Part shown: positions 1 to 7,220 of the stretch, in pieces
Numbering within the stretch: position 1 is the first letter of the stretch
How the letters are laid out: each line of letters begins with the position of its first letter
NCBI GenBank assembly: GCA_051746985.1
Contig: JBNJFP010000048.1
Coordinates: 1-18,560, forward strand
Direction: 5' to 3'
Source of the DNA: Fodinibius sp051746985
GTDB lineage: Bacteria; Bacteroidota; Rhodothermia; Balneolales; Balneolaceae
Length of the DNA stretch: 18,560 bases
Notes under the pieces: generated by a model
Database searches by the model: none
The model's input: only the letters and a program-made list of their open reading frames with translations
Told to the model about the DNA's origin: nothing
Program-made: the position numbers and the translations under genes

Positions 1-1871
1 ACTACGGGATATGATAGCTGATGCTCTCTGATAAAGCGATCGGCGATGTGTAGCATTTCCCGAAAGTCAGTATGGTAAGTTATCTTTTGATAAGCGGCGA
101 CTTGTGAGGAATCCTCCAAAAGGTCCAACATCTTGCTTTTAGATTCACCTGCAAGCCCCCCATCTGCTATACCCGGATTGGTCGCTGTAAACAAAGTCAG
201 GCTCCGGTTTTTAATCCCCAGATACAATATATACAGCGCCACGGGCAGATACTTAAAGACCGGCCACCAGTGCTGCCAGCGGCTAAGCTTATAATAGCGT
301 GATACCAGCAGCCTTCGTCCCTTGTAGCTGAAAGCGGGAATGATAAGCTTTACGGTTATAAAAATAAGTGCCAGTCCACCCGCCAGTACCCATATGGCGT
401 ATCCTTGGTAGAGCGTAAAGTAGTATAACAGCTCGTTGCCGAGCAGTTGGGTAACCCCCACCAACAAAGGCGCCCATATAATACCTGACAGAATAAAATA
501 GAATAGAAACATCCAGAAGCCTACCTGCATAACCCCGGCGCTAAAATAGGTGGGCAAGCGACTTCCCGGCAAAAAACGGGTTGCCACAATAATTGTGGGA
601 CCTTTTGCCTTAAACCATTTGGAGCTCTTTTGGAGATCTTCCTCGTTGATGATCCATTTGAAAGGTGCTTTTTTTAGGGCCGGTCTGCCTAAAAATCGTC
701 CCGCAACATAGAGTCCAACATCCCCGATAAAAATACCAAGAAAGCATGCCAGAGTAGCGGGCCAAAAGCCAATAAGTCCACGTGCGGCTAACAGCCCGGC
801 GCCAATGGCCGTTAAATCCTCACTGACAAGCGTACCAAGAATGATTATCAGCATGATAATAAGAAGGGATACTCCTTCGAATTTTGCGAAATCGACATTG
901 GAAAATGACTTACGTGACTCAGCTATTCGCTCCTCCGAAGCCGTGTCCCTTGTCTGGGCCGTCCCATTTTGCACTTCTGAGATAAACTGATGAATATCGG
1001 CGCTTACCGAATCCGTATGGGATTGAAGCAGGTCATGATTGCCATTGTACAGCTTTAACACACTATGGGGCACAATGCGGTTATGCTCTTGGGCAGCGGC
1101 CAGTGGTACTAACGGGTCATCCTTTCCATGCAAAATGAGCATGGGCTTGTTATACTGCTCCAGGTAATCACGGAGCGGTCTTTGATCGGATTCATAATGA
1201 CGTTTTGCGTAGGACACATCAATTTCAAAAGCCTCGAAAAGCCCAAAGTGAGGTATGGCATTATAAAACAGCCACACCCCGGCCAGCTGCATTCCATGTA
1301 CAGCATGATTTAACCGGTAACTCCCTAATAATTGCAGCTCCTGCACCCCGATAGATCCGATGAGAGTCAATGATGATACCTGGTCGGGGTTGTCGTGGGC
1401 TAGATGGATAGCGCTGGCCCCTCCCAATCCAAAGCCTACGACATTGGCTTCGGGGATATCCAACCGCTCTAAAAACTGTTGGGAATACCGGGCTGACGAA
1501 TTAAAGGAGTAGCTTGGTAGGTCCTTATTCTTGCCTTCATAACCGGGCAGATGTGGAATCAGCAGACGATAATGAGTAGCCAGCTCAGGAATAACTTCAT
1601 CGAAAACTTCAGGGCCCTCGGGTCCCCCGGGCAAAAGCAACAACACCGGCGGATTCTCCTCGCTTCCTTCATAGATATCATCATATCCGATAGTAATGTG
1701 CTCGTCGGCCAGCGTCTGGTCACCATCAAAAACATTCAGGCGAACCTCTTGGTCAGAAGTTTCTTCTTGTTGAATGACTGGACTGTGTAGTATCCACATC
1801 ATCAAATGAGATACCGCCAAGGCAACTACATATGCCAACGCAACCCTTTTCCAACCTTTGATAGCGCTCAT
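1..1871 (-). CDS. Alpha/beta-hydrolase-fold plus DedA (VTT) membrane fusion protein, C-terminus cut by window edge
   Basis: At least 623 residues are visible, starting at ATG 1871 and open to the left edge. Residues 11-27 form an N-terminal membrane anchor. Residues 75-300 read as an alpha/beta hydrolase with Asp252 in GKDDPLVP and His279 in GNHDLL, but the nucleophile elbow is GFGLGG (146-151), so Gly148 stands where Ser, Cys or Asp is expected. Residues 333-512 match a DedA/SNARE-associated (VTT) domain: SEDLTAIGAGLL, GDVGLYVAGRFLGR and RFLPGSRLPTYFSAG. DedA proteins are membrane transporters or scramblases of lipid carriers. After another hydrophobic stretch (540-555) comes TNPGIADGGLAGESK (564-578). 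I recall this motif just before ATP-grasp-like domains, but the window ends before one could be seen. The catalytic role of the hydrolase part is doubtful; the DedA call is firm. Confidence 0.85.
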   Translation of the reverse strand, partial: MSAIKGWKRVALAYVVALAVSHLMMWILHSPVIQQEETSDQEVRLNVFDGDQTLADEHITIGYDDIYEGSEENPPVLLLLPGGPEGPEVFDEVIPELATHYRLLIPHLPGYEGKNKDLPSYSFNSSARYSQQFLERLDIPEANVVGFGLGGASAIHLAHDNPDQVSSLTLIGSIGVQELQLLGSYRLNHAVHGMQLAGVWLFYNAIPHFGLFEAFEIDVSYAKRHYESDQRPLRDYLEQYNKPMLILHGKDDPLVPLAAAQEHNRIVPHSVLKLYNGNHDLLQSHTDSVSADIHQFISEVQNGTAQTRDTASEERIAESRKSFSNVDFAKFEGVSLLIIMLIIILGTLVSEDLTAIGAGLLAARGLIGFWPATLACFLGIFIGDVGLYVAGRFLGRPALKKAPFKWIINEEDLQKSSKWFKAKGPTIIVATRFLPGSRLPTYFSAGVMQVGFWMFLFYFILSGIIWAPLLVGVTQLLGNELLYYFTLYQGYAIWVLAGGLALIFITVKLIIPAFSYKGRRLLVSRYYKLSRWQHWWPVFKYLPVALYILYLGIKNRSLTLFTATNPGIADGGLAGESKSKMLDLLEDSSQVAAYQKITYHTDFREMLHIADRFIREHQLSYPV

Positions 1872-2278
1872 CTAAAAATCTAATGCCTGTTTAAACTGTA
1901 AAACCAATGCCAAAATATTGTAATACGTAATATGCTAACCCCATGAATCTAAGTCTATTAAAGACCTATTCATAACCCTCTCCATGTTTAGATATTGTAT
2001 GGTTATCATGAATGAAAAGTTACTTTTATAATCGATTAGATTAGGCCGGATAGTTTAAAAAGGTCTGATTAAAAGATAAACCTCTTATCCATTTCATTTA
2101 GAATCAGCAATAGCTACAGCTACAACAATGCTTGCACCCATTCAAAGTGTATTCATTGATAAGATCGTAGGCAAACAATAGCGTTACCTATTCTAAATAT
2201 GGTACCTATCCCAAGAATACGTATTTGTCAGCCAAAATAGAATTGAATAATCTATTACAACCCAAGTATCTACAGTTA
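1872..2278. other. Intergenic region with no supported gene
   Basis: About 400 AT-rich bases lie between the start of the DedA fusion gene and the end of the parA cassette. Only very short ORFs occur. The arms AATAGA (2236-2241) and TCTATT (2251-2256) could form a weak AT-rich hairpin downstream of the ribbon-helix-helix gene. On the minus strand it is followed by TTTGG, so it may act as a poor terminator. The promoter of the DedA fusion should lie at about 1880-1960, but I could not place a convincing box. Confidence 0.4.
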
Positions 2279-2614
2279 TTAACCATGGCCAGCCAACCAT
2301 TGCTTTAAGGCCACAGTCACTAATGATGAATAGTACATATCTTTTTGATCAGCAATAGACTTAACCTCTTCAATTAAATCAATTTCGAGGTAATAGCTCA
2401 CAATCTTTTTCTTGCTTTTTTTTGCATTGTCTTGTGAGTCGGCCTTAGTTTTTTTCTCTTTCTTTTTCTGGGTGGTCTTTGAAATCGTAGTCACTTCTTT
2501 TTGCGGAGACTTTTGCTCCTTTTCCGACACTCCTAAATCGGGAATAAACCCCATCGCACTTTTTTGGGACTTAAACTCAATCGGACTACTTCCCAAACTT
2601 TTCTTTTTTGACAT
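2279..2614 (-). CDS. Small ribbon-helix-helix protein, probable DNA-binding partner of ParA
   Basis: This 111-residue basic protein starts at ATG 2614, 30 bases after the parA stop. Residues 1-69 are low-complexity and Lys/Ser/Gln-rich, presumably disordered. Residues 70-108 look like a ribbon-helix-helix fold: a short strand IVSYYLEI, then helix DLIEEVKSIADQKD, then helix YYSSLVTVALKQWL. In small plasmid-type partition systems, a ParA ATPase is paired with a short RHH protein that has a flexible N-terminus (ParG-like), binds the centromere and represses its own operon, while the tail stimulates the ATPase. The pairing and architecture here fit that model. The role is inferred from context, and a plain CopG-type regulator is the main alternative. 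Confidence 0.7.
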   Translation of the reverse strand: MSKKKSLGSSPIEFKSQKSAMGFIPDLGVSEKEQKSPQKEVTTISKTTQKKKEKKTKADSQDNAKKSKKKIVSYYLEIDLIEEVKSIADQKDMYYSSLVTVALKQWLAGHG

Positions 2615-2644
2615 AGTAAGCTGACCCCTTTGCTTTTCTTAACC

Positions 2645-3400
2645 TTAAGCTTGCCCATTTCTGATTTCCTTTGCAAGAGCACTATAATCTTTGGCACCGT
2701 GGCTGTCAGGTGCATATTCGAAAATGGTTTTATGATGGCTTGGTGCTTCAGCCAGCGCAACATTGTCTCTAATTATTGTATCAAACACCTTATCGCCAAA
2801 ATAATCCTGAATATGATCCACGACTTCTTTGTTCAGGTTTTTACGTCCATCGAAAAGCGTACAAATAATACCCGAAATTTCTATCTCCGGGTTTAGCCGC
2901 TCTTTTACTACCTGGATCACATCCATAAGTTTAGAAAGTCCATGCAACGCAAGATATTCCGACTGCAAGACAATAAATATTTCTTTCACTGCCGTAAAAG
3001 CGTTAAGCGTAAGTAATCCCAGGTTCGGCGGACAATCAATCAAAATATAGTCATAATCCTTGGATAGCTTGGACAACACATTTTTAAGGATTGTTTCGCG
3101 GGCAGGTTCGTTGGCAAATTCCATTTCTGCACCAGATAAGTCGATAGAAGAAGGCATAATGTCGAATCCATTATGACTAATGAGGGCTTCATCAGGCTCT
3201 ACCGATCCCTTAAGCACATCGTAAATACTGGTGTCCAACCGTTTTGAGCTTAATCGTAACGAGTACGTAAGGTTTGCCTGGGGATCTAAATCCACCAATA
3301 ACACATTATACCCTTCTTTACATAACCCGGCCCCAACATTAATGGTTGAGGTTGTTTTGCCTACACCGCCTTTTTGATTGGTAAAAGCTATTGTCTTCAT
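2645..3400 (-). CDS. parA: ParA/Soj-family Walker ATPase
   Basis: This is a 251-residue ParA-type ATPase. ATG 3400 is chosen because it places MKTIAFTNQKGGVGKTT at the N-terminus, as in Soj; the extension to 3427 would begin with TTG and adds nine atypical residues. The deviant Walker A motif KGGVGKTT has the signature Lys10 and Lys15. DLDPQAN (37-43) is the A' motif and YILIDCPPNLG (118-128) is Walker B. The C-terminal segment includes SHGAKDYSALAKEI, typical of the family. There is no N-terminal helix-turn-helix, so it resembles Soj or small type Ib ParA proteins. These dimerise on ATP, bind DNA nonspecifically and position cargo such as DNA or protein clusters. It is followed by an RHH gene rather than a large ParB, so it is probably not the main chromosomal parAB. 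Confidence 0.92.
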   Translation of the reverse strand: MKTIAFTNQKGGVGKTTSTINVGAGLCKEGYNVLLVDLDPQANLTYSLRLSSKRLDTSIYDVLKGSVEPDEALISHNGFDIMPSSIDLSGAEMEFANEPARETILKNVLSKLSKDYDYILIDCPPNLGLLTLNAFTAVKEIFIVLQSEYLALHGLSKLMDVIQVVKERLNPEIEISGIICTLFDGRKNLNKEVVDHIQDYFGDKVFDTIIRDNVALAEAPSHHKTIFEYAPDSHGAKDYSALAKEIRNGQA

Positions 3401-3478
3401 ACGAACATACCGTTTAGAGATTGTCAAATATCAATTATTAATAATGAGTCAGGAGGTACCCCTGCCCTTTATAGAGCG

Positions 3479-3546
3479 ACTGGTAGATGATTTGTTACAA
3501 GTTTATTAAAAAGTTTTAATGTTTCAAAACCACTACCAGTGTGGTT
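3479..3546. repeat. Nested inverted repeats upstream of parA
   Basis: Three inverted repeats overlap here. ACTGGTAG (3479-3486) pairs with CTACCAGT (3533-3540). AACCAC (3528-3533) pairs with GTGGTT (3541-3546) across seven bases. TTAAAA-AG-TTTTAA forms a small AT palindrome between the outer arms. The site is about 80 bases upstream of the parA start and downstream of the 42-residue membrane ORF. It could be an operator or centromere-like site for the RHH protein. It could also be a weak terminator for the small ORF, because on the minus strand the inner hairpin ends in a short T run. Confidence 0.4.
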
Positions 3547-3634
3547 GGGGAAAACATACTATGCTTAACATGAAAGGCAGTTGCTATAAGCTATAAAAGG
3601 GATGGGCGGATGAATGGATCTATAAAGAAATCAT

Positions 3635-3763
3635 CTAAAAGTTGGGAAAGAAATATCCAATTATAAATTGAACAGCGTAGATAAGCGCAACAACACCTGC
3701 TGCAAATAAAATAACAGCTATCGCAATGGTTTTACCCTCTGAATCTTTATTTTTAGTCCCCAT
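3635..3763 (-). CDS. Small single-pass membrane protein, 42 residues
   Basis: Reading the minus strand from ATG 3763 to TAG 3635-3637 gives a 42-residue protein. A hydrophilic N-terminus MGTKNKDSEGK is followed by one long hydrophobic segment of about 25 residues (IAIAVILFAAGVVALIYAVQ and onward), ending FFPNF. The basic, charged N-terminus before a clean transmembrane helix is typical of real small membrane proteins. It sits alone between parA and the divergent gene at 3901. I do not recognise a family. Because the ORF is short, chance cannot be excluded, but hydrophobicity, start context and isolation favour a gene. Confidence 0.5.
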   Translation of the reverse strand: MGTKNKDSEGKTIAIAVILFAAGVVALIYAVQFIIGYFFPNF

Positions 3764-3850
3764 AGTTTCACTATAATTTTAAGATGATTAGCTTTACACA
3801 ACCTAAAAGTAATCTATTATTCAAGGCTATTAGTTGCAAATAACACTGAA

Positions 3851-3880
3851 TTTGTTTTTAGCAATATATTACTACCTTCA
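3851..3880 (+). promoter_or_regulatory. Possible Bacteroidetes-type promoter for the gene at 3901
   Basis: TTTG (3851-3854) is followed after 18 bases by TACCTTCA (3873-3880). This resembles the TTTG / TAnnTTTG boxes used by the Bacteroidetes primary sigma factor, with two mismatches in the downstream box. Transcription would begin near 3887, just before ATG 3901. The region is AT-rich, so chance matches are likely. Confidence 0.3.
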
Positions 3881-3900
3881 AAACTGATATAAATTAATAT

Positions 3901-4401
3901 ATGAGCACCGCTCTTACTGTAACTGAGGAAAATTATTCATTCTGGAGAACCGCGGCACTTATTTCTGCAGCGTTGGCTATCATCAGCTTCATCATATTCC
4001 TAAGTATCGAAAATCCATTCTGGGAGAGCATTATTCGGCTGGGGGCGTTCATCTTTTTTGCCCTGGCGGTTTTAAGTTACCTGCAAATTATGAATGGTCC
4101 GATCAAAGTAACCTTAACCCTGGACGAGAAGGTGTTGCTGATCACATACAGAAAGAATGATAAAATTATTCATGAAGAAGAGCTTGAAAAAGAAACCATC
4201 AAAAGCGTATTCCCCACCGCCGAGGGTATTAACATTCTGTTAAGCAATATGAAGCCGGATATTAAAACCTTTAAAATAAGCTTTACGGACACCGATCATC
4301 CGCTATACCTTTTTGAATTTAGCGGACGTCCGTTATTATTTGGTGAGGATGACCAACATAAAATCGTCTCATACCTTGATGTCATACTTGATGACCATTA
4401 A
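3901..4401 (+). CDS. Small membrane protein with two transmembrane helices and a cytosolic or periplasmic beta-rich domain
   Basis: This 166-residue protein starts at ATG 3901. Two hydrophobic helices (about residues 16-35 and 44-65) are joined by a short ENPFWES loop. Residues 70-166 alternate hydrophobic and charged positions (IKVTLTLDEKVLLITYRKND, TFKISFTDTDHPLYLFEFSG), suggesting a compact beta sandwich resembling the PH-like domains found after paired helices in bacterial membrane proteins. That resemblance is only by layout, not by a motif. It is divergent from the 42-residue ORF and convergent with the M28 peptidase gene, overlapping its stop codon by four bases. I do not recognise a specific family and assign no function. 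Confidence 0.75.
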   Translation: MSTALTVTEENYSFWRTAALISAALAIISFIIFLSIENPFWESIIRLGAFIFFALAVLSYLQIMNGPIKVTLTLDEKVLLITYRKNDKIIHEEELEKETIKSVFPTAEGINILLSNMKPDIKTFKISFTDTDHPLYLFEFSGRPLLFGEDDQHKIVSYLDVILDDH

Positions 4402-5834
4402 TTAACGGGAATAGGATATACTGCTCGGCTTTTGTTGCCATAGTTATCAACCGACCGTACCCCAAATATATAGTCGTCTTTGTTTATCCCTTCTGATGAA
4501 TATTTAAGGGTATCTCCAATAAACTCAGCGTTTTGCCAGTGTGCTTGATGCGTCTTTCGCCAAACAACTTCATAGCCTTTAAAGTCAGGCTCCTTATTCT
4601 TTTTCCATTGTAACCGCAGATCAGATGATTCCCCCGGCTTAATCATTTTTACCTTTTTGGGAGAGGTTGGAGCATCAGCCAGCGTAGCCATAACGGCTGC
4701 GTTAAGGCTGGTAACTTTTTTCGCGTATTTGTAATCGATAAATGCTGGCAGGTCCCCTATTTGCTTTCCCTCCCTTTGTTCGGCTCTCTGATGCTGAAGA
4801 TTGAAATTTTCATCCGCCTCGGTAAGCCGTACCGACGGGTATCCTTTTTTTAGAAAGGGCAAATGATCTCCCTGCTTCCCAAGCCGATCTTTGCGATACA
4901 CCATTTCTACGGACAGGTCATCCATATAGTTGTTACTGACTTGATAGACCAATCGCCCCAACTGACGACTGGGGGTATCATTTTCGCCGCCATTACTTAT
5001 GAGCCCCTGGTGATATTCTGTTAAGCTGCTATCGTTGGCAACGCCCTGTGTAAATACCCGTAGCTGGTTATCCGATTTTCCATCTCCACCTCGGGAGCTA
5101 TTGCCAATGATATCGTTGTTAATAAGTGCTCTGATATTGCGGTTTTTTATTGAGGATTGCACGGCAGAATATCTTGAACCCAGTAATCCCTGTTCTTTCC
5201 CTGCAAAGGCCACAAAAACAATGGTAGCGTCAAACTCATAGTTCGATAAAACCCGGGCAAGTTCAAGAACTGCAGCGGTACCAGAAGCATTATCATTGGC
5301 ACCCGGAGCCCTGCTTTTGTTATCCATTGGATCTACTGTCCGGGAATCGTAATGAGCACTGACGACATACATGCGATCCTTGCTCTCGAGTTGCGTACCC
5401 GGAAGCATAGCTACCACATTTACAATTGCGGCCGAGTCCTCAATAGCCGCATGATCGGATTCTACGTATCCTTCGCGCATCACCTTCAGTCGATCATCAC
5501 TGTTGCTGCTATAGCGCTTAAAAGAGGTGTTAATCCACCGGCGGGCAGCCCCGATACCGCTCGTATCGCTTGCAGTATCAGAAGACGTATGACGAGTATA
5601 AAAAGAAGACAACGTTCTGATGTTTGCTTCTATGGAGTCGGCAGAAATATCCGATTTAATGCGCTCAATTTTAATATTGGTCGCTTTGTTTTCTGATATT
5701 ACTCGCTGCTCAGACTCGCATCCCAATCCCATCATCAAAAAAGAAAACCCAAGTACCAACAATGGTGTTAAGCAATAATTCCACATAACTTTTGTCAAAA
5801 TTTTCCCTAAAGAAGTCCATTGATCATAAAGCAT
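4398..5834 (-). CDS. M28-family (Zn aminopeptidase-like) lipoprotein with C-terminal FN3-like domain; altered catalytic Glu
   Basis: The protein has 478 residues from ATG 5834. A start at residue 17 (5786) is also possible. A hydrophobic segment ends in the lipobox MGLGC (Cys39), so it is likely an envelope lipoprotein. The M28 metal-site motifs are present: His161 and Asp163 in AHYDS, Asp181 in GANDNASGT, Glu214, Asp241 in NNDIIGN and His324 in GDHLPF. The normal pair Glu-Glu before QGLxGS reads Lys213-Glu214 (AGKEQGLLGS), so the usual general base is replaced by Lys. Residues 390-478 (PTSPKKVKMI and LRLQWKKN to VRSVDNYGNKSRA) look like a fibronectin type III domain. M28 enzymes remove N-terminal residues from peptides. 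Activity is uncertain here because of the Glu to Lys change. The gene is divergent from the M19 dipeptidase. Confidence 0.85.
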   Translation of the reverse strand: MLYDQWTSLGKILTKVMWNYCLTPLLVLGFSFLMMGLGCESEQRVISENKATNIKIERIKSDISADSIEANIRTLSSFYTRHTSSDTASDTSGIGAARRWINTSFKRYSSNSDDRLKVMREGYVESDHAAIEDSAAIVNVVAMLPGTQLESKDRMYVVSAHYDSRTVDPMDNKSRAPGANDNASGTAAVLELARVLSNYEFDATIVFVAFAGKEQGLLGSRYSAVQSSIKNRNIRALINNDIIGNSSRGGDGKSDNQLRVFTQGVANDSSLTEYHQGLISNGGENDTPSRQLGRLVYQVSNNYMDDLSVEMVYRKDRLGKQGDHLPFLKKGYPSVRLTEADENFNLQHQRAEQREGKQIGDLPAFIDYKYAKKVTSLNAAVMATLADAPTSPKKVKMIKPGESSDLRLQWKKNKEPDFKGYEVVWRKTHQAHWQNAEFIGDTLKYSSEGINKDDYIFGVRSVDNYGNKSRAVYPIPVN

Positions 5835-5929
5835 TAGCTATCCAAATGTTGTAAAATGTTATTTTAAATTTGCAAAGGATGTTTTTATGCTCAACTTTAT
5901 GTCAACTTTTAATTAAAAAATATACGAGG

Positions 5930-7144
5930 ATGAGTAGTTTTAAAAACTTAAGCGTACTTTTGATTTTGATACTTGTTTTATCGAGCTGTGCTGAAACTAA
6001 TCAGTATGAACAGCAGGCTAAAGAACTTGCCCAAGAGACTATTATCGTGGACGGGCATATTGACGTGCCCTATAAACTTAAGGCCGAATGGGTTGATATC
6101 AGCCAATCGGTTCCGGATCGGGATTTTGATTATCCCCGAGCCAAAGAGGGTGGCTTAGATGCTCCTTTTATGTCGATTTATATACCCGCAGAATACCAGG
6201 ATACTGGCGGTGCTAAAGCTGCGGCCGACAGCCTGATTGATATGATGGAAAAGGTGATGGATGAAAATCCCGACGAGTTTGCCGCTGCCACAACACCCGA
6301 CGAGATTAAGACAAACTTTGAAAAAGGACTGATATCACTGCCATTGGGGATTGAGAATGGCGCTCCGGTAAGCAACGATTTGTCAGATGTGGAATATTTC
6401 TATGACCGAGGGGTCCGCTATATTACACTTACCCACGGCAAGGATAATAAACTTAGCGACTCTTCGTACGACACGACCGAGGATACTCACAACGGGCTGA
6501 GTGATTATGGTATAGAAGTTGTCAAAGAAATGAACCGGCTGGGGATGATGGTAGATGTTTCTCATATCTCCGACAAAGCCTTCTACGATGTTATGGATGC
6601 TACCGAGGCTCCTGTTATTGCCTCGCATTCATCGGCCCGACACTTTACTCCGGGTTTTGAGCGTAATATGAGCGATGAGCTGATCAAGGAACTGGCCAAG
6701 AACGAAGGAGTTATCATGATTAACTTCGGGTCAACATTTTTGGATAGCGCATCGCAATCCAGCCAGGAAAAGGTGCGGGAAGAGATAGATGCCCTAATAG
6801 ATGAAAAAGATTTGGATCCTGAAAGTGAAGAGGCGGAAAAACTTAGCGAGCAGTATTTTAATGAAAACTTTGAATTCAGCAGTGTTCAAAAAGTGGCCGA
6901 TCACATCGATCATGTCGTAGATTTGGTCGGTATCGATTATGTTGGCCTCGGTTCTGATTATGATGGCGTAGGTCCCACGCTTCCAACTGGCTTGGAGGAT
7001 CCCTCAACTTATCCCAACCTGTTTGCTGAACTCTTAGAGCGGGGATATTCAGAGGATGACATCAAAAAAATAAGTTCGGACAATATCTTTCGCGTTTGGA
7101 ATAAGGTTATCGAAATAGCCGAAAGCAAACAATCAGACAGCTAA
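5930..7144 (+). CDS. Membrane dipeptidase (M19 / renal dipeptidase family), lipoprotein
   Basis: ATG 5930 is chosen because it gives a short lipoprotein signal, MSSFKNLSVLLILILVLSSC, with lipobox LSSC (Cys20) and a GAGG just before the start. An upstream TTG would add 20 residues ahead of the signal. The 404-residue protein carries the M19 binuclear zinc site: His43 and Asp45 in DGHIDVP, bridging Glu142 in GIENG, His212 in VSHISD, His233 in ASHSSARH and Asp343 in GSDYDGVG. Residues 272-312 are an acidic, probably helical insertion. M19 enzymes hydrolyse dipeptides, including those with a C-terminal D-residue. It should act at the cell envelope. A strong terminator follows, then a PLP enzyme for D-amino acids, which suggests a shared scavenging role. 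Confidence 0.93.
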   Translation: MSSFKNLSVLLILILVLSSCAETNQYEQQAKELAQETIIVDGHIDVPYKLKAEWVDISQSVPDRDFDYPRAKEGGLDAPFMSIYIPAEYQDTGGAKAAADSLIDMMEKVMDENPDEFAAATTPDEIKTNFEKGLISLPLGIENGAPVSNDLSDVEYFYDRGVRYITLTHGKDNKLSDSSYDTTEDTHNGLSDYGIEVVKEMNRLGMMVDVSHISDKAFYDVMDATEAPVIASHSSARHFTPGFERNMSDELIKELAKNEGVIMINFGSTFLDSASQSSQEKVREEIDALIDEKDLDPESEEAEKLSEQYFNENFEFSSVQKVADHIDHVVDLVGIDYVGLGSDYDGVGPTLPTGLEDPSTYPNLFAELLERGYSEDDIKKISSDNIFRVWNKVIEIAESKQSDS

Positions 7145-7163
7145 TTTTGCAATACATATCTTA

Positions 7164-7199
7164 AGTCCTGGCTATAGCGATAGTCAGGACTTTTTTTTT
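7164..7199 (+). terminator. Rho-independent terminator after the M19 dipeptidase gene
   Basis: A 12-base stem AGTCCTGGCTAT (7164-7175) pairs with ATAGTCAGGACT (7180-7191) with one G-T wobble and a four-base loop. It is followed at once by nine T residues (7191-7199). It lies 20 bases after the dipeptidase stop and ends 21 bases before the next ATG, so it may also act as an attenuator for the downstream PLP enzyme. Confidence 0.9.
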
Positions 7200-7220
7200 A
7201 ATCCCAAAATATTTTTTCCC

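Noticed and set aside
2160..2215. Direct repeat of TACCTAT-like words in the gap after the RHH gene
   Set aside because: Only two imperfect short copies occur in AT-rich DNA, not enough for an iteron array or origin.
5870..5929. Longer N-terminus for the M19 dipeptidase
   Set aside because: It would start at TTG and put 20 residues before an intact lipoprotein signal peptide; ATG 5930 is the natural start.
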